Assembly (NCBI GenBank): GCA_016788585.1
Contig: JAEURP010000006.1
Span: 122,920-186,919, forward strand
Direction of reading: 5' to 3'
Length of the DNA: 64,000 nt
DNA from: Chthonomonas sp.
GTDB lineage: Bacteria > Armatimonadota > Fimbriimonadia > Fimbriimonadales > Fimbriimonadaceae
Shown: positions 1-7,621 of the stretch, in pieces
Layout of the letters: each line of letters opens with the position of its first letter
How positions within the stretch are numbered: the first letter of the stretch is position 1
Notes under the pieces: generated by a model
The model's database searches: none
Seen by the model: only the letters and a program-made list of their open reading frames with translations
Told to the model about the DNA's origin: nothing
Made by a program: the position numbers and the translations under genes

Positions 1-192
1 CACAGCCCATGCTCCGCGACCAAACAGAGATGAAAACACATTGCCTAGGGCATTCCCCACCAGTCCGGCCGTACCTAGGCCCAAGCCGATCGCCATGATG
101 ATCGCCGCGGCGATCATGACGATCCCAATGACATCGGCCGAGCGATGCGAGGGCTCGGTCTTCTTTACAGTACGTTTGGCGCTTGTTGCCAT
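1..192 (-). CDS. ftsK: DNA translocase FtsK/SpoIIIE-like, N-terminus only
   Basis: Only the first 64 codons lie in the window; the gene continues beyond position 1. The peptide begins MATSAKRTVKKTEPSHRSAD, a short basic cytoplasmic stretch, followed by a hydrophobic segment (about residues 19-45) and then GLVGNALGNVFSSLFGRGAW. This last part resembles the first two membrane helices of the FtsK 4TM domain, where a GxxG...LxxLFGxGA pattern is usual. FtsK family proteins pump DNA at the division septum and help resolve chromosome dimers. Without the motor and gamma domains the identification rests on this N-terminal pattern alone. The ATG has a purine-rich AAGAAGAGCTAGG just upstream. Confidence 0.55.
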   Translation of the reverse strand, partial: MATSAKRTVKKTEPSHRSADVIGIVMIAAAIIMAIGLGLGTAGLVGNALGNVFSSLFGRGAWAV

Positions 193-307
193 CCTAGCTC
201 TTCTTCAAAGACTTGATTTAGCGTTTCCTCGTTGCAATCCATTGCTTGGGGTGGGCTATTCAGTTTAGTATACACATTGCGCTCCCGAAACCAAGAGGCG
301 GCTCAGC

Positions 308-313
308 TAGAAT
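308..313 (+). promoter_or_regulatory. Candidate -10 box placed 10 nt before a start codon
   Basis: TAGAAT lies 10 nt before the ATG at 324, so transcription would begin about 3-4 nt before the start codon. No Shine-Dalgarno sequence is present. The -35 region (around 285-290) is not convincing. The same geometry is seen, with better -35 boxes, at 13010-13038 and 35191-35219. Confidence 0.35.
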
Positions 314-323
314 ATTTGAGCGC

Positions 324-812
324 ATGAGCTATTTCGTCATCGACCCAACTTCAGGCCAAAAGTACGGGCCAGCTGACACAGACACCCTCAATGTCTGGAT
401 AAGGGAAGGACGGGTGACGCCGGAGACTCAACTCGAAGATGCAATAAGTGGCTCCACAATTGGGGCTCGCGCGGTCGCAGGGCTTACGTTTGATAGCGTC
501 GTCGCCGAATCCCCGTCCCACCCTCAGTTCAAGGAGCCCCCAAAGCCTAGCCGCCCTTCCGAAATCCGCACTCCAACCCAAGTTCCAGGGCAACAAGACG
601 CCACCAACGCATGGATCTATTTCGCGCTCGGATTCGCCGTCTGTAGCGTAATTTTCTTGCCGATGTCGATTATTGCCGCGAACAAGGCTGCGATGGTGGG
701 CAACAACACTGCCTACTGGGCAAAGGTGTTGTCCGTCGTTTTGATCGTGCTAAATGTGCTCGCACTCGTGGTCCTGGTCATGATTCTTGGGGCCGCAGCG
801 AACTCGGCCTGA
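324..812 (+). CDS. GYF_2-like domain membrane protein
   Basis: 162 residues from ATG 324. An upstream in-frame start at 246 is less likely because the domain begins right at MSYFVIDPTSGQKYGPAD. Residues 1-50 resemble the GYF_2 domain (a Y-x-I/V-D...G-x-x-YGP entry, then a tryptophan in NVWIREGRV), which in bacteria is thought to mediate protein contacts. A proline- and serine-rich linker covers about residues 65-95. Two hydrophobic segments follow (about 97-118 and 135-158), which would leave the GYF part in the cytoplasm or periplasm as an N-terminal head. The gene ends base-to-base against the convergent gene at 813. Partner and function are unknown. Confidence 0.6.
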   Translation: MSYFVIDPTSGQKYGPADTDTLNVWIREGRVTPETQLEDAISGSTIGARAVAGLTFDSVVAESPSHPQFKEPPKPSRPSEIRTPTQVPGQQDATNAWIYFALGFAVCSVIFLPMSIIAANKAAMVGNNTAYWAKVLSVVLIVLNVLALVVLVMILGAAANSA

Positions 813-1229
813 TCAATCTCGGCAGATAATGTCAGTGGCCCCCATGAGAAAGGCCTCAACTTCTCCATAGGGATCATCGGTCATCATGACGGCGCACAAG
901 GCCGTGTGCTTCTCGGCGACGAGATGGCGCGCCCGGTTGATTACATGCAGATTGTCGGAATAAACGACTTCTGCGGGAACCCGCTCTGCATACAGCAGTA
1001 AGTCCTCTGCGGTCTCCGCCACTACCACCTGATAACCCGCCGTGCGAAGCTCTAGCGCCAGATTCGAGCGAAGAACTTTGTTTCGCACACAAAGGAAGGC
1101 GACATGATCGTCCCCAAACCGCTGGCCATCGGTCGTTGGAGGTGCGCTTGGAGGGCGAGTTCGAAAGCCTCCCAACAACGGTTGGGGAACCATATCAAAG
1201 TTAATCGAGCAAGTGACCTGAGCAAACAT
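813..1229 (-). CDS. Response-regulator receiver-like protein, degenerate
   Basis: About 138 residues from ATG 1229; a TTG at 1292 would add 21 residues and neither start has a clear Shine-Dalgarno. After a proline-rich N-terminus, the segment HVAFLCVRNKVLRSNLALEL and then YQVVVAETAEDLL looks like beta1-alpha1-beta2 of a receiver (CheY-like) domain, and VVYSDNLH would carry the phospho-acceptor aspartate at the end of beta3. The paired acidic residues usual at the end of beta1 are absent (CVRN instead), so phosphorylation is doubtful. No output domain and no histidine kinase gene are nearby. The stop abuts that of the GYF-like gene. Function unknown. Confidence 0.45.
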   Translation of the reverse strand: MFAQVTCSINFDMVPQPLLGGFRTRPPSAPPTTDGQRFGDDHVAFLCVRNKVLRSNLALELRTAGYQVVVAETAEDLLLYAERVPAEVVYSDNLHVINRARHLVAEKHTALCAVMMTDDPYGEVEAFLMGATDIICRD

Positions 1230-1290
1230 GACGACATTGGGATAGCGCAATGCCAGAGACGGGAATACACCCACTATACAATATTTTGCC

Positions 1291-1307
1291 AAAAACTAGA
1301 AGTTTTT
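1291..1307. terminator. Weak A/T-rich hairpin
   Basis: AAAAACT, a 3-nt loop AGA, then AGTTTTT form a 7-bp stem directly after the stop of the minus-strand gene at 1308. It has a T-run in either reading direction, but the stem is mostly A/T and therefore weak. Confidence 0.35.
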
Positions 1308-1811
1308 TCAGGATTTTTCATCGGCCCAACTGTGAATCTGATGCGGCGGAATGATCATCACGTTTGGGCGAATCACTCGGACGAACTCGTCGAAGCTGAC
1401 TTCCTTGATCTCACCATTGTCTCGAAACTCATCATACATGCGCTTCAGGGCTTCGGCGATAGAAATTTCATGAATATCGGCATCGAGCCATAGTCCGGGC
1501 GTTTGTTCTTCACTCCGATAAGCAATGGCCACGACATAAGGGGTCACCTCAATGGTCTCATCGCTCTCGCCAGCGCACCAGCTGCCCGGCCTAACCTTTA
1601 GATCGGCCTTCTCTAACGCATCAAGTGTCTTGGCTAAAGTGGACCGAAACTTCGCCTCGATAATCAATCCACCAGATGAATCTCCCGCAGTCACCACTGT
1701 ATGCCGACCACTAGCAATCGCATAGACCTCTTTAACCTTGAGGCGACCATTCACCTCGGCGGCAAAGTTCTCGGGAGCAACACGCAACACCATCAGCAGA
1801 TAGAATATCAT
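1308..1811 (-). CDS. Hypothetical protein
   Basis: 167 residues from ATG 1811; an internal ATG (MVLRVAPENF) seven codons in is also possible. I do not recognise the family. The protein is mixed alpha/beta and soluble, with no cysteine pairs, no nucleotide-binding loop and no signal peptide beyond a short hydrophobic start (MIFYLLMVLRV). A glycine-rich stretch, TAGDSSGG, and the C-terminal run IRPNVMIIPPHQIHSW are the most distinctive parts. It is divergent from the acetyl-CoA synthetase gene: only 21 nt separate the two start codons, so the promoters must overlap the coding ends. Confidence 0.55.
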   Translation of the reverse strand: MIFYLLMVLRVAPENFAAEVNGRLKVKEVYAIASGRHTVVTAGDSSGGLIIEAKFRSTLAKTLDALEKADLKVRPGSWCAGESDETIEVTPYVVAIAYRSEEQTPGLWLDADIHEISIAEALKRMYDEFRDNGEIKEVSFDEFVRVIRPNVMIIPPHQIHSWADEKS

Positions 1812-1820
1812 GCCACGAAA

Positions 1821-1829
1821 GCGAGGAAG
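1821..1829 (+). promoter_or_regulatory. Ribosome binding site that decides the acs start
   Basis: GCGAGGAAG contains an AGGA core and lies 3 nt before TTG 1833. No equivalent precedes the in-frame start at 1701, which would moreover run through the coding start of the divergent gene. This supports TTG 1833. Confidence 0.6.
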
Positions 1830-1832
1830 CCG

Positions 1833-3836
1833 TTGTCAACCGAAAGCCATACCATCGATACCCTGCTCGAAGAATCGCGAACCTATCCACCTTCGGATGA
1901 ATTCACGAGCCAAGCCAATGTCAAGGATGCGACGATCTATGCCCATGCGGCAAAGGACCCGATCGCCTTTTGGGAAGAGCAAGCGCGTCACCTAAGCTGG
2001 TCTCAGCCATGGAGCCAAGCCCTGGACGAGTCGGAAGCTCCCTTCTTCAAGTGGTTCTTGGGCGGCAAGCTGAATGCTTGCTACAACTGTCTCGACCGGC
2101 ATGTGGAGGCTGGATTAGGTAGTCGCACCGCCGTTATTTGCGAATATGAACCGGGCGATCATCGAACTTATACCTACGACGATGCGCTAGCTGAGGTCTG
2201 TCGGATTGCAAATGCACTGAAGGCTCTCGGAGTCCAGAAGGGCGATCGAGTGTGCGTTTACATGCCGATGACCGCCGAACTTTGCTTTACGATGCTGGCC
2301 TGCGCTCGGATCGGTGCCGCTCATAGTGTCGTTTTCGGTGGATTCAGCCCCGATTCCATTGCCGAGCGCGTGAATGATGCCGGTGCCAAAGTGATCGTCA
2401 CCGCCGATGGCGGCTGGCGCCGGGGCAAAGTGGTTGAACTGAAGCGAATGGTGGATGAGGCGCTAGCTCTAGGATGCCCAACAATCGAAAGAGTCCTCGT
2501 ACTCGAGCGGCTAGGAAACTCGGCCAAATACAATGGCGGCACTTGGGTCGAGGGCCGCGACGTGTCGTGGACGCAATTGGTGAACGCACAGAGCGAGGAT
2601 TGCCCTTGCGAGCCGATGGATAGCGAAGATCTGCTCTTCATCCTTTACACGAGTGGATCGACCGGCAAGCCAAAGGGCATTATGCACACCACTGGGGGCT
2701 ACCTCACTGGTGTAAATGCCACCAGCCGCTGGGTTTTTGATCTCAAGCCAACCGATATTTATTGGTGCACTGCAGATTGCGGATGGGTAACCGGACACAG
2801 CTATATCGTCTACGGTCCAATGTCGAATGCAGCGACTTTGCTCGTTTATGAAGGCTCACCGGACTTCCCTGATAAGGACCGGTTTTGGCGAATCATTGAG
2901 AAGCACCGAGCGACGATTCTATACACCGCACCGACCGCAATTCGCACCTTTATGAAGTGGGGCACCCACTATCCCGAGCAATGCGACCTCAGTTCGCTTC
3001 GATTGCTCGGATCGGTTGGCGAACCGATTAATCCTGAGGCTTGGGTCTGGTACCACAAATTCATTGGCGGAAGGAATTGCCCGATCGTAGACACTTGGTG
3101 GCAGACCGAAACAGGCAATATCATGATCTCGCCGCTACCAGGGCTCACGACAGCCAAGCCCGGCTCGGCTACCCGTCCAATGCCAGGCATTAGCGCTGCA
3201 ATTATGAGCGAAGAGGGCGAGACACTCGCCGAAGTGAGCGGACATGTCGAAAAGCCGGAATCCTCAATTGGAGGCATCCTAGCTGTTAACAAACCGTGGC
3301 CCGGAATGCTCCGCGGTATTTGGGGAGACCCCGAGCGCTACATCAACACTTACTGGTCTCGATTCAAGGGCAAGTACTTCCCCGGCGACGGCGTCAAGCT
3401 CGACGAGGATGGATTCCTGTTCTTGCTTGGTCGAGTGGATGACATTATGCTTGTCGCAGGCCACAACATCTCGACAATGGAAGTCGAATCGGCCTTGGTC
3501 GATCATCCAGCAGTAGCGGAGGCGGCGGTCATTGGAAAGACTCACGAAATCAAGGGCCAGGGCATTTGCGCATTCGTAACGATCAAGAGCGAGTTTGAAG
3601 TGACGGACACCCTTATTGGCGATCTAAAGCATCACGTCGGGACGAAGATTGGTCCGATCGCTCGGCCCGACGATATTATTCTTACCGCTGAATTGCCAAA
3701 AACGCGGTCGGGCAAGATCATGCGCCGTCTCTTGCGAGACATTGCCGAAGGGCGAGAATTGGGCGATACGACCACACTAGGCGATCCCTCGGTTGTGGCG
3801 GCTCTACGGGACAAGTACGAAAACACGGAAGGGTAA
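1833..3836 (+). CDS. acs: Acetyl-CoA synthetase
   Basis: 667 residues from TTG 1833, the usual size for this enzyme (about 650). It activates acetate to acetyl-AMP and then acetyl-CoA in the cytoplasm. The adenylate-forming signature YTSGSTGKPKG is at about residue 271, WWQTETG at about 421, and the C-terminal hinge and lid contain FPGDG, GRVDD and PKTRSGKIMRR near residue 621; the lysine in SGK is the catalytic, acetylation-regulated position in this family. The N-terminus (SRTYPPSDEF...QANV) also matches Acs. It is a single-gene unit followed by a strong hairpin at 3843. No deacetylase or acetyltransferase gene is adjacent. Confidence 0.97.
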   Translation: MSTESHTIDTLLEESRTYPPSDEFTSQANVKDATIYAHAAKDPIAFWEEQARHLSWSQPWSQALDESEAPFFKWFLGGKLNACYNCLDRHVEAGLGSRTAVICEYEPGDHRTYTYDDALAEVCRIANALKALGVQKGDRVCVYMPMTAELCFTMLACARIGAAHSVVFGGFSPDSIAERVNDAGAKVIVTADGGWRRGKVVELKRMVDEALALGCPTIERVLVLERLGNSAKYNGGTWVEGRDVSWTQLVNAQSEDCPCEPMDSEDLLFILYTSGSTGKPKGIMHTTGGYLTGVNATSRWVFDLKPTDIYWCTADCGWVTGHSYIVYGPMSNAATLLVYEGSPDFPDKDRFWRIIEKHRATILYTAPTAIRTFMKWGTHYPEQCDLSSLRLLGSVGEPINPEAWVWYHKFIGGRNCPIVDTWWQTETGNIMISPLPGLTTAKPGSATRPMPGISAAIMSEEGETLAEVSGHVEKPESSIGGILAVNKPWPGMLRGIWGDPERYINTYWSRFKGKYFPGDGVKLDEDGFLFLLGRVDDIMLVAGHNISTMEVESALVDHPAVAEAAVIGKTHEIKGQGICAFVTIKSEFEVTDTLIGDLKHHVGTKIGPIARPDDIILTAELPKTRSGKIMRRLLRDIAEGRELGDTTTLGDPSVVAALRDKYENTEG

Positions 3837-3842
3837 CAAAGC

Positions 3843-3870
3843 GAGAGGAGAAGCAATCGCTTCTCCTCTC
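3843..3870. terminator. Bidirectional intrinsic terminator
   Basis: A perfect 12-bp stem (3843-3854 with 3859-3870) with loop AATC lies between the convergent acs and TPR genes. The purine arm GAGAGGAGAAGC and its complement leave a pyrimidine-rich tail downstream of acs. It can serve both directions. Confidence 0.75.
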
Positions 3871-3889
3871 TACCGTCGGTAGCTAATGG

Positions 3890-5668
3890 CTACTGCGGCT
3901 GAATGACTAGAACAGGCTTGCCGTAGGAGGCGAAGTACCGCCAAGCCTCGTAGAGATTTGGAATACCCTTGCCCTGCAAGTTCACGACGTCGCATTGCCC
4001 AGCGAGCTTTATCGAAGCCTCGCTTTGCGCTTGAAGCTTGTCGGCTTCGGCCGCGAACTTCTTGGAGTCATCTTCTGCCTTCCGTGCCTCTTCGAGTTGG
4101 CCATTGGCGCGGAATCCCGCGGCTCGACCTTCGGACACACTGCTAGCCTGACGCAATCGCTGTGACTCCATTCCTTGAACCATGCTCAGCACATAGTGAC
4201 CCGCGCCGTACTCGACCCCCGCTTGAACGGCGGACTGTGCGTGAGCCAAGGCTGGCTTGCCCTCGATCAAATCGCAAATCGCAAGGCCGGTAAGGGCCTC
4301 GAAAGACTCCGGCTTAGCCGCGATCGCAGCCTCGAACATCACCCGAGCGAGTGAACGGTAATAGGCGGCATCCTCTTTGCTTCCCGTCTGATTCGTCGAG
4401 TAGCCAATCAGCTGGTTCGCCCTAACGATGTAGGCGTCATAGCTGGTGGGTTCATTCAATACGGCTTGCTGGAAGAAGTTCCGAGTACCTTCAAAGTCGT
4501 TCGCACTGTTGAGCAGGACCGATCGATAGATCATGACCTCGAAACGCTGATCCTCGTCCTTTGCAAGATCATTTACAAATCCACCAAATGCTTGTGCCCG
4601 ACCTCGGGCCAGGGCTAGGAATGCCTGAGCCGATCGAACCGTGACATCGCTGGAATCATTCTTGATGGCTTCCGTCTCGGCGGTAATTGAACCATCTGCG
4701 TCGCCGCTGCGCTGGCGAGCGATAGCGATCAGCGCCCAGCCCGCGGCATCGGGCAGGCCGCGCTTTCCGTAAATACTCGCATTGTCGATCGCCTGGCGGA
4801 ATTTGCCGCCCCGCAGTTGCGCGTAGATGAGGCGATTAGCTACCGAGCTGTTTCGAGGATTGCTTCGGAAAAGTGGATCTAGCTCGCGATAGACCAAGCT
4901 GTATCGCCCTGCTCGAATAGCAAGATCAACGAACCTCAAACGGTTTTCGTCGTTCACGGCACCAAAGTTGTCGAGGCGTGCTTCGTAAATGGAGGCTCGA
5001 CTCTGGGCAGCTTGCTTGAGTGCCCGGCCGATGATTCCAACCGTATCTTCTCGAGAAGTCCCGGTTGCATTGAAAGCGGTACGTAATGAGATGGCGGCCC
5101 TCAGGTCGAGGGCATCGGCGTTCTTTGGATCCTCCGCCAAGATGTCCTCGATGAACTTCTGGGCGGCGTCATAAACGCCTCGACCAAAGTTGGCTCGCGC
5201 TAAGAGGACTCTCGCACCAAGATGCTTCGGCGTCGCCTTCATCGCAACTCGGCCCTTTTCGATAGCCGCCAACCACTTTCCTTCTGAGAGCAACTCTAGG
5301 CCCTGCTCCACGAAGTAATTTGCCCCCTTAGCGAGTTCGTTATCCACGACTAAATTCAGAGTCTGGACCTTTTGATTTCCTTCACTATCGTAGGCAAGGA
5401 TCTTCACCTTGATGGGGCCTTCTTTTTCAGCAATGGTGTCGATATCGAATTCGTAAGGCGTGCTTTCGTCTGTGGAACGAAGGTCATCGTTGACGTAGAA
5501 CTCGACTTCTGTTACGGTGTGCGAAGATTGCAGAGTGATGCGAAAGGCCTGGAGGCCGCTGATCTTCTGTCCTTCCTTGACGGAGCACGTGATTGTGATC
5601 TCAGCGAGGGCCATCGTGGCCAGTGTGGCCGCAGAAAGGGCCAGTAAAAATCGATTAAGAATGCGCAT
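3890..5668 (-). CDS. Secreted or periplasmic TPR-repeat protein with Ig-like N-terminal domain
   Basis: 592 residues from ATG 5668; the 12 extra codons upstream would put charged residues before the signal peptide MRILNRFLLALSAATLATMA. Residues about 24-105 (QAFRITLQSS, VEFYVNDD, YEFDIDT) resemble an Ig-like domain of the kind in which extra-cellular polymer or surface proteins are met. The rest is a long array of helical repeats of TPR type (for example ALDLRAAISLRTAF, AYIVRANQLIGY, FEALTGLAICDLIEGKPALA). Near the C-terminus a charged coiled-coil-like stretch (about 500-550) is rich in E, K and A. It probably acts as a scaffold outside the cytoplasm; partners are unknown. Confidence 0.75.
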   Translation of the reverse strand: MRILNRFLLALSAATLATMALAEITITCSVKEGQKISGLQAFRITLQSSHTVTEVEFYVNDDLRSTDESTPYEFDIDTIAEKEGPIKVKILAYDSEGNQKVQTLNLVVDNELAKGANYFVEQGLELLSEGKWLAAIEKGRVAMKATPKHLGARVLLARANFGRGVYDAAQKFIEDILAEDPKNADALDLRAAISLRTAFNATGTSREDTVGIIGRALKQAAQSRASIYEARLDNFGAVNDENRLRFVDLAIRAGRYSLVYRELDPLFRSNPRNSSVANRLIYAQLRGGKFRQAIDNASIYGKRGLPDAAGWALIAIARQRSGDADGSITAETEAIKNDSSDVTVRSAQAFLALARGRAQAFGGFVNDLAKDEDQRFEVMIYRSVLLNSANDFEGTRNFFQQAVLNEPTSYDAYIVRANQLIGYSTNQTGSKEDAAYYRSLARVMFEAAIAAKPESFEALTGLAICDLIEGKPALAHAQSAVQAGVEYGAGHYVLSMVQGMESQRLRQASSVSEGRAAGFRANGQLEEARKAEDDSKKFAAEADKLQAQSEASIKLAGQCDVVNLQGKGIPNLYEAWRYFASYGKPVLVIQPQ

Positions 5669-5706
5669 GGGCGATTTCCGTATTATGACGGCTCGCGCCG
5701 CCATTT

Positions 5707-6054
5707 CTATACGGCGGATTCACCACGCTCTTTGGTTCGGATTCGAATAGCGTCTTGAACGGCCTCGACAAAGATCTTTCCATCGCCCGGCTCTCCTGTT
5801 TTGGCATGTGCGATGATTGACATGATCACGGCTTCCTCAAGTTCATCCGGGACCACAACACTGATCATCGCTTTTGGCGGCATGTGGCTCAAGATCATTT
5901 GACCGCCGAACGCCACTCCGCTCTCCGGGCTGTTTCCCCGACCGCGAACTTCACTTACCGTCATACCAGTGACCCCGAGGTCGGCGACTGCCGTTTTGAC
6001 ATCTTCGGTGCGATGCGGTCGAATGTATGCGGTGATGCGGCGCATGTCTGGCAT
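5707..6054 (-). CDS. P-II family signalling protein with atypical T-loop
   Basis: 115 residues from ATG 6054 ([13 protein letters not shown]); ATG 6045 and ATG 6084 are alternatives. The core is clearly P-II: an N-terminal [12 protein letters not shown] strand, the segment [14 protein letters not shown], the C-terminal signature [11 protein letters not shown] and then AIRIRT. P-II trimers bind ATP, ADP and 2-oxoglutarate and contact partner proteins through the T-loop. Here the T-loop (about residues 37-58) lacks the RGAEY segment, so the usual uridylylated tyrosine is missing. No amtB or glnA is adjacent; its neighbour is a ferredoxin gene, divergent by only 28 nt. The target protein is therefore not evident. 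Confidence 0.85.
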   Translation of the reverse strand: MPDMRRITAYIRPHRTEDVKTAVADLGVTGMTVSEVRGRGNSPESGVAFGGQMILSHMPPKAMISVVVPDELEEAVIMSIIAHAKTGEPGDGKIFVEAVQDAIRIRTKERGESAV

Positions 6055-6082
6055 CAGTATGGGCGGTAAACTCCCCTTTGTC

Positions 6083-6328
6083 ATGCCCTACGTCGTCACC
6101 GAAGCTTGCATTGGAGTCAAAGACAAGTCTTGTATGAATGTTTGCCCAGTGGACTGCATCTACGAAGGCGACGAAATGGTCTACATCCACCCAGACGAGT
6201 GCATTGATTGTGGCCTCTGTGAACCCGAATGCCCAGTGACGGCAATCTTTGTTGATTCTGATGTCCCCACCAATTGGAAGGACTATATTGAAAAGAACAA
6301 GGAAATGTCCGAAAAGCTTCGGGGTTAA
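6083..6328 (+). CDS. Seven-iron ferredoxin [3Fe-4S]/[4Fe-4S]
   Basis: 81 residues from ATG 6083. The first cluster region is [19 protein letters not shown] and the second is [16 protein letters not shown], the arrangement of the 7Fe ferredoxins of Thermus and actinobacteria. The body [11 protein letters not shown] and the tail [16 protein letters not shown] also match that group. It is a soluble low-potential electron carrier; the redox partners are not encoded here. The ATG sits within CATG, so the base pairs of this start also form a minus-strand ATG that could start the P-II gene. Its stop TAA shares a TTAA with the stop of the convergent PilZ gene. Confidence 0.93.
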   Translation: MPYVVTEACIGVKDKSCMNVCPVDCIYEGDEMVYIHPDECIDCGLCEPECPVTAIFVDSDVPTNWKDYIEKNKEMSEKLRG

Positions 6329-6948
6329 GCCGCCTCTGAGACCTGAGCAAATAATCCGAGCCAACGCTCGTCAGGCTGAATAAGCTGAACGCCCATCCGG
6401 TGTATTCCCATTCCATCGCCAGTTTCGACACAATATCGAACGTCACCGTGTACGTGATAGGTATCACCAAGATGATGCACCTCCAGTTTAACTAGTGAGC
6501 CAACGAGGATTTCGGCGGGTAGGTCCATGCAAAGACCCTCGCAGGAGATGTTTGCCACCCGGCCCACGAACTCCTTATGATCCCAATGGCACCGGACGGT
6601 AAAGTCATCCACTGCGACCCGAGCAGGCTCGGAGACCGGCATAAACTTGATATCTCGTCCGACCTCGAACTCAGCGATCCCTTTTCCGGAAGACAACAAC
6701 TTTGTATCGAGGACGAGGCGAACCGATGGGCCATGAACCTCGGTTAGGTAGCGTTCACCAACCTTTCCTGCCTCGGCATCATTAAGGGTTAGCTTCAGGC
6801 GGCTTGCCGTCATTTGGATAAGCCAACCATTCAAAATTTCCCCATCGCTCTGGCGGACCAAACGCACCCGAGCGCTCGTCAACCTGCGAAAAGAATCACC
6901 GTTCGTCATGACAAAAGGCTTGTTCCATGTTTTGTAGAAGACTGGCAT
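6325..6948 (-). CDS. PilZ domain protein (c-di-GMP receptor candidate)
   Basis: 207 residues from ATG 6948, or 194 from the internal ATG 6909; no Shine-Dalgarno favours either. The C-terminal half fits PilZ: a first strand with arginines ([17 protein letters not shown]), the N-x-S-x-x-G motif in [13 protein letters not shown], strands SLVKLEVHH and VHGDVRY, and a closing MGVQL. The usual RxxxR of c-di-GMP binding is not obvious, so ligand binding is uncertain. The N-terminal half (about 1-100) may be a divergent YcgR-N or second PilZ-like barrel ([12 protein letters not shown]...LNGWLIQM). Convergent with the ferredoxin gene, with a shared TTAA stop. A flagellar cluster is on the same window (40354-45574), a possible target of such a protein. 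Confidence 0.7.
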   Translation of the reverse strand: MPVFYKTWNKPFVMTNGDSFRRLTSARVRLVRQSDGEILNGWLIQMTASRLKLTLNDAEAGKVGERYLTEVHGPSVRLVLDTKLLSSGKGIAEFEVGRDIKFMPVSEPARVAVDDFTVRCHWDHKEFVGRVANISCEGLCMDLPAEILVGSLVKLEVHHLGDTYHVHGDVRYCVETGDGMGIHRMGVQLIQPDERWLGLFAQVSEAA

Positions 6949-7032
6949 GAAAAGCTAAACCGAACCTAAACACGGGTTTAGACTGTTGAATCCTCAGGAG
7001 GCGCAAAGGGTAGCCTCAACAAGATTCTGCGA

Positions 7033-7578
7033 ATGACTCCATACGACCAGCTTTCACCTCAAGAACGTGCGATCTATGACGTTCAAGAACAGTTCATCAT
7101 GGAATGGGGGCGGATGAGCTCAAGTTGGGGCATTAACAGAACGATGGCCCAAATCCATGCCCTGCTCTTCATCACGGGTAAGCCGTTTAGCATGGATGAC
7201 ATCATCGAGCGGCTACACATTAGCCGTGGAAATGCCAGCATGAACCTTCGCGACCTGATGGAGTGGGGGATTATTCGCCGCTTCCGAAGGCCCGGCGACC
7301 GGAAAGACATCTATCTGACCGATTCGGAGCCTTGGCAAATGGTGGCTCGGGTCGTCCGCGAGCGTAAACGCCGCGAACTTGACCCTACTAATAAGGTCAT
7401 TTCCGAGTGCCTCGACAAAGTGCCCTCCGGTGATGATGTCGAAGACGCCCAGGTCTTGCGGCAGAGATTGCAGGGCCTTCTGGACATCTTTGGCATGGTT
7501 GATGCAGTGTATGAACAGGTGTTCAAAAATGACGAGACTTTTCACCAAACCCTCAAGCTGTTTGGTAGAAATGACTAA
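7033..7578 (+). CDS. GbsR/MarR-family transcriptional regulator
   Basis: 181 residues from ATG 7033. The winged helix-turn-helix is visible at about residues 20-95: a GINRTMAQIHALLFI helix, FSMDDIIERLHISRGNASMN as the HTH, then LMEWGIIRRFRRPGDRKDIY as the wing. This is the GbsR subgroup of MarR proteins, in which the helical C-terminal part mediates dimerisation. No choline or betaine genes are beside it. Downstream, after 43 nt, is lon, so control of lon or of itself is possible but only by position. Confidence 0.82.
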   Translation: MTPYDQLSPQERAIYDVQEQFIMEWGRMSSSWGINRTMAQIHALLFITGKPFSMDDIIERLHISRGNASMNLRDLMEWGIIRRFRRPGDRKDIYLTDSEPWQMVARVVRERKRRELDPTNKVISECLDKVPSGDDVEDAQVLRQRLQGLLDIFGMVDAVYEQVFKNDETFHQTLKLFGRND

Positions 7579-7621
7579 AGGGGATTTCAAGGTTGCGTCG
7601 TAATGATCAATAGGTGATGAG

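Noticed and set aside
1701..1832. Extended acs start
   Set aside because: It would overlap the divergent gene by over 100 nt; TTG 1833 with its ribosome site gives a standard Acs N-terminus.
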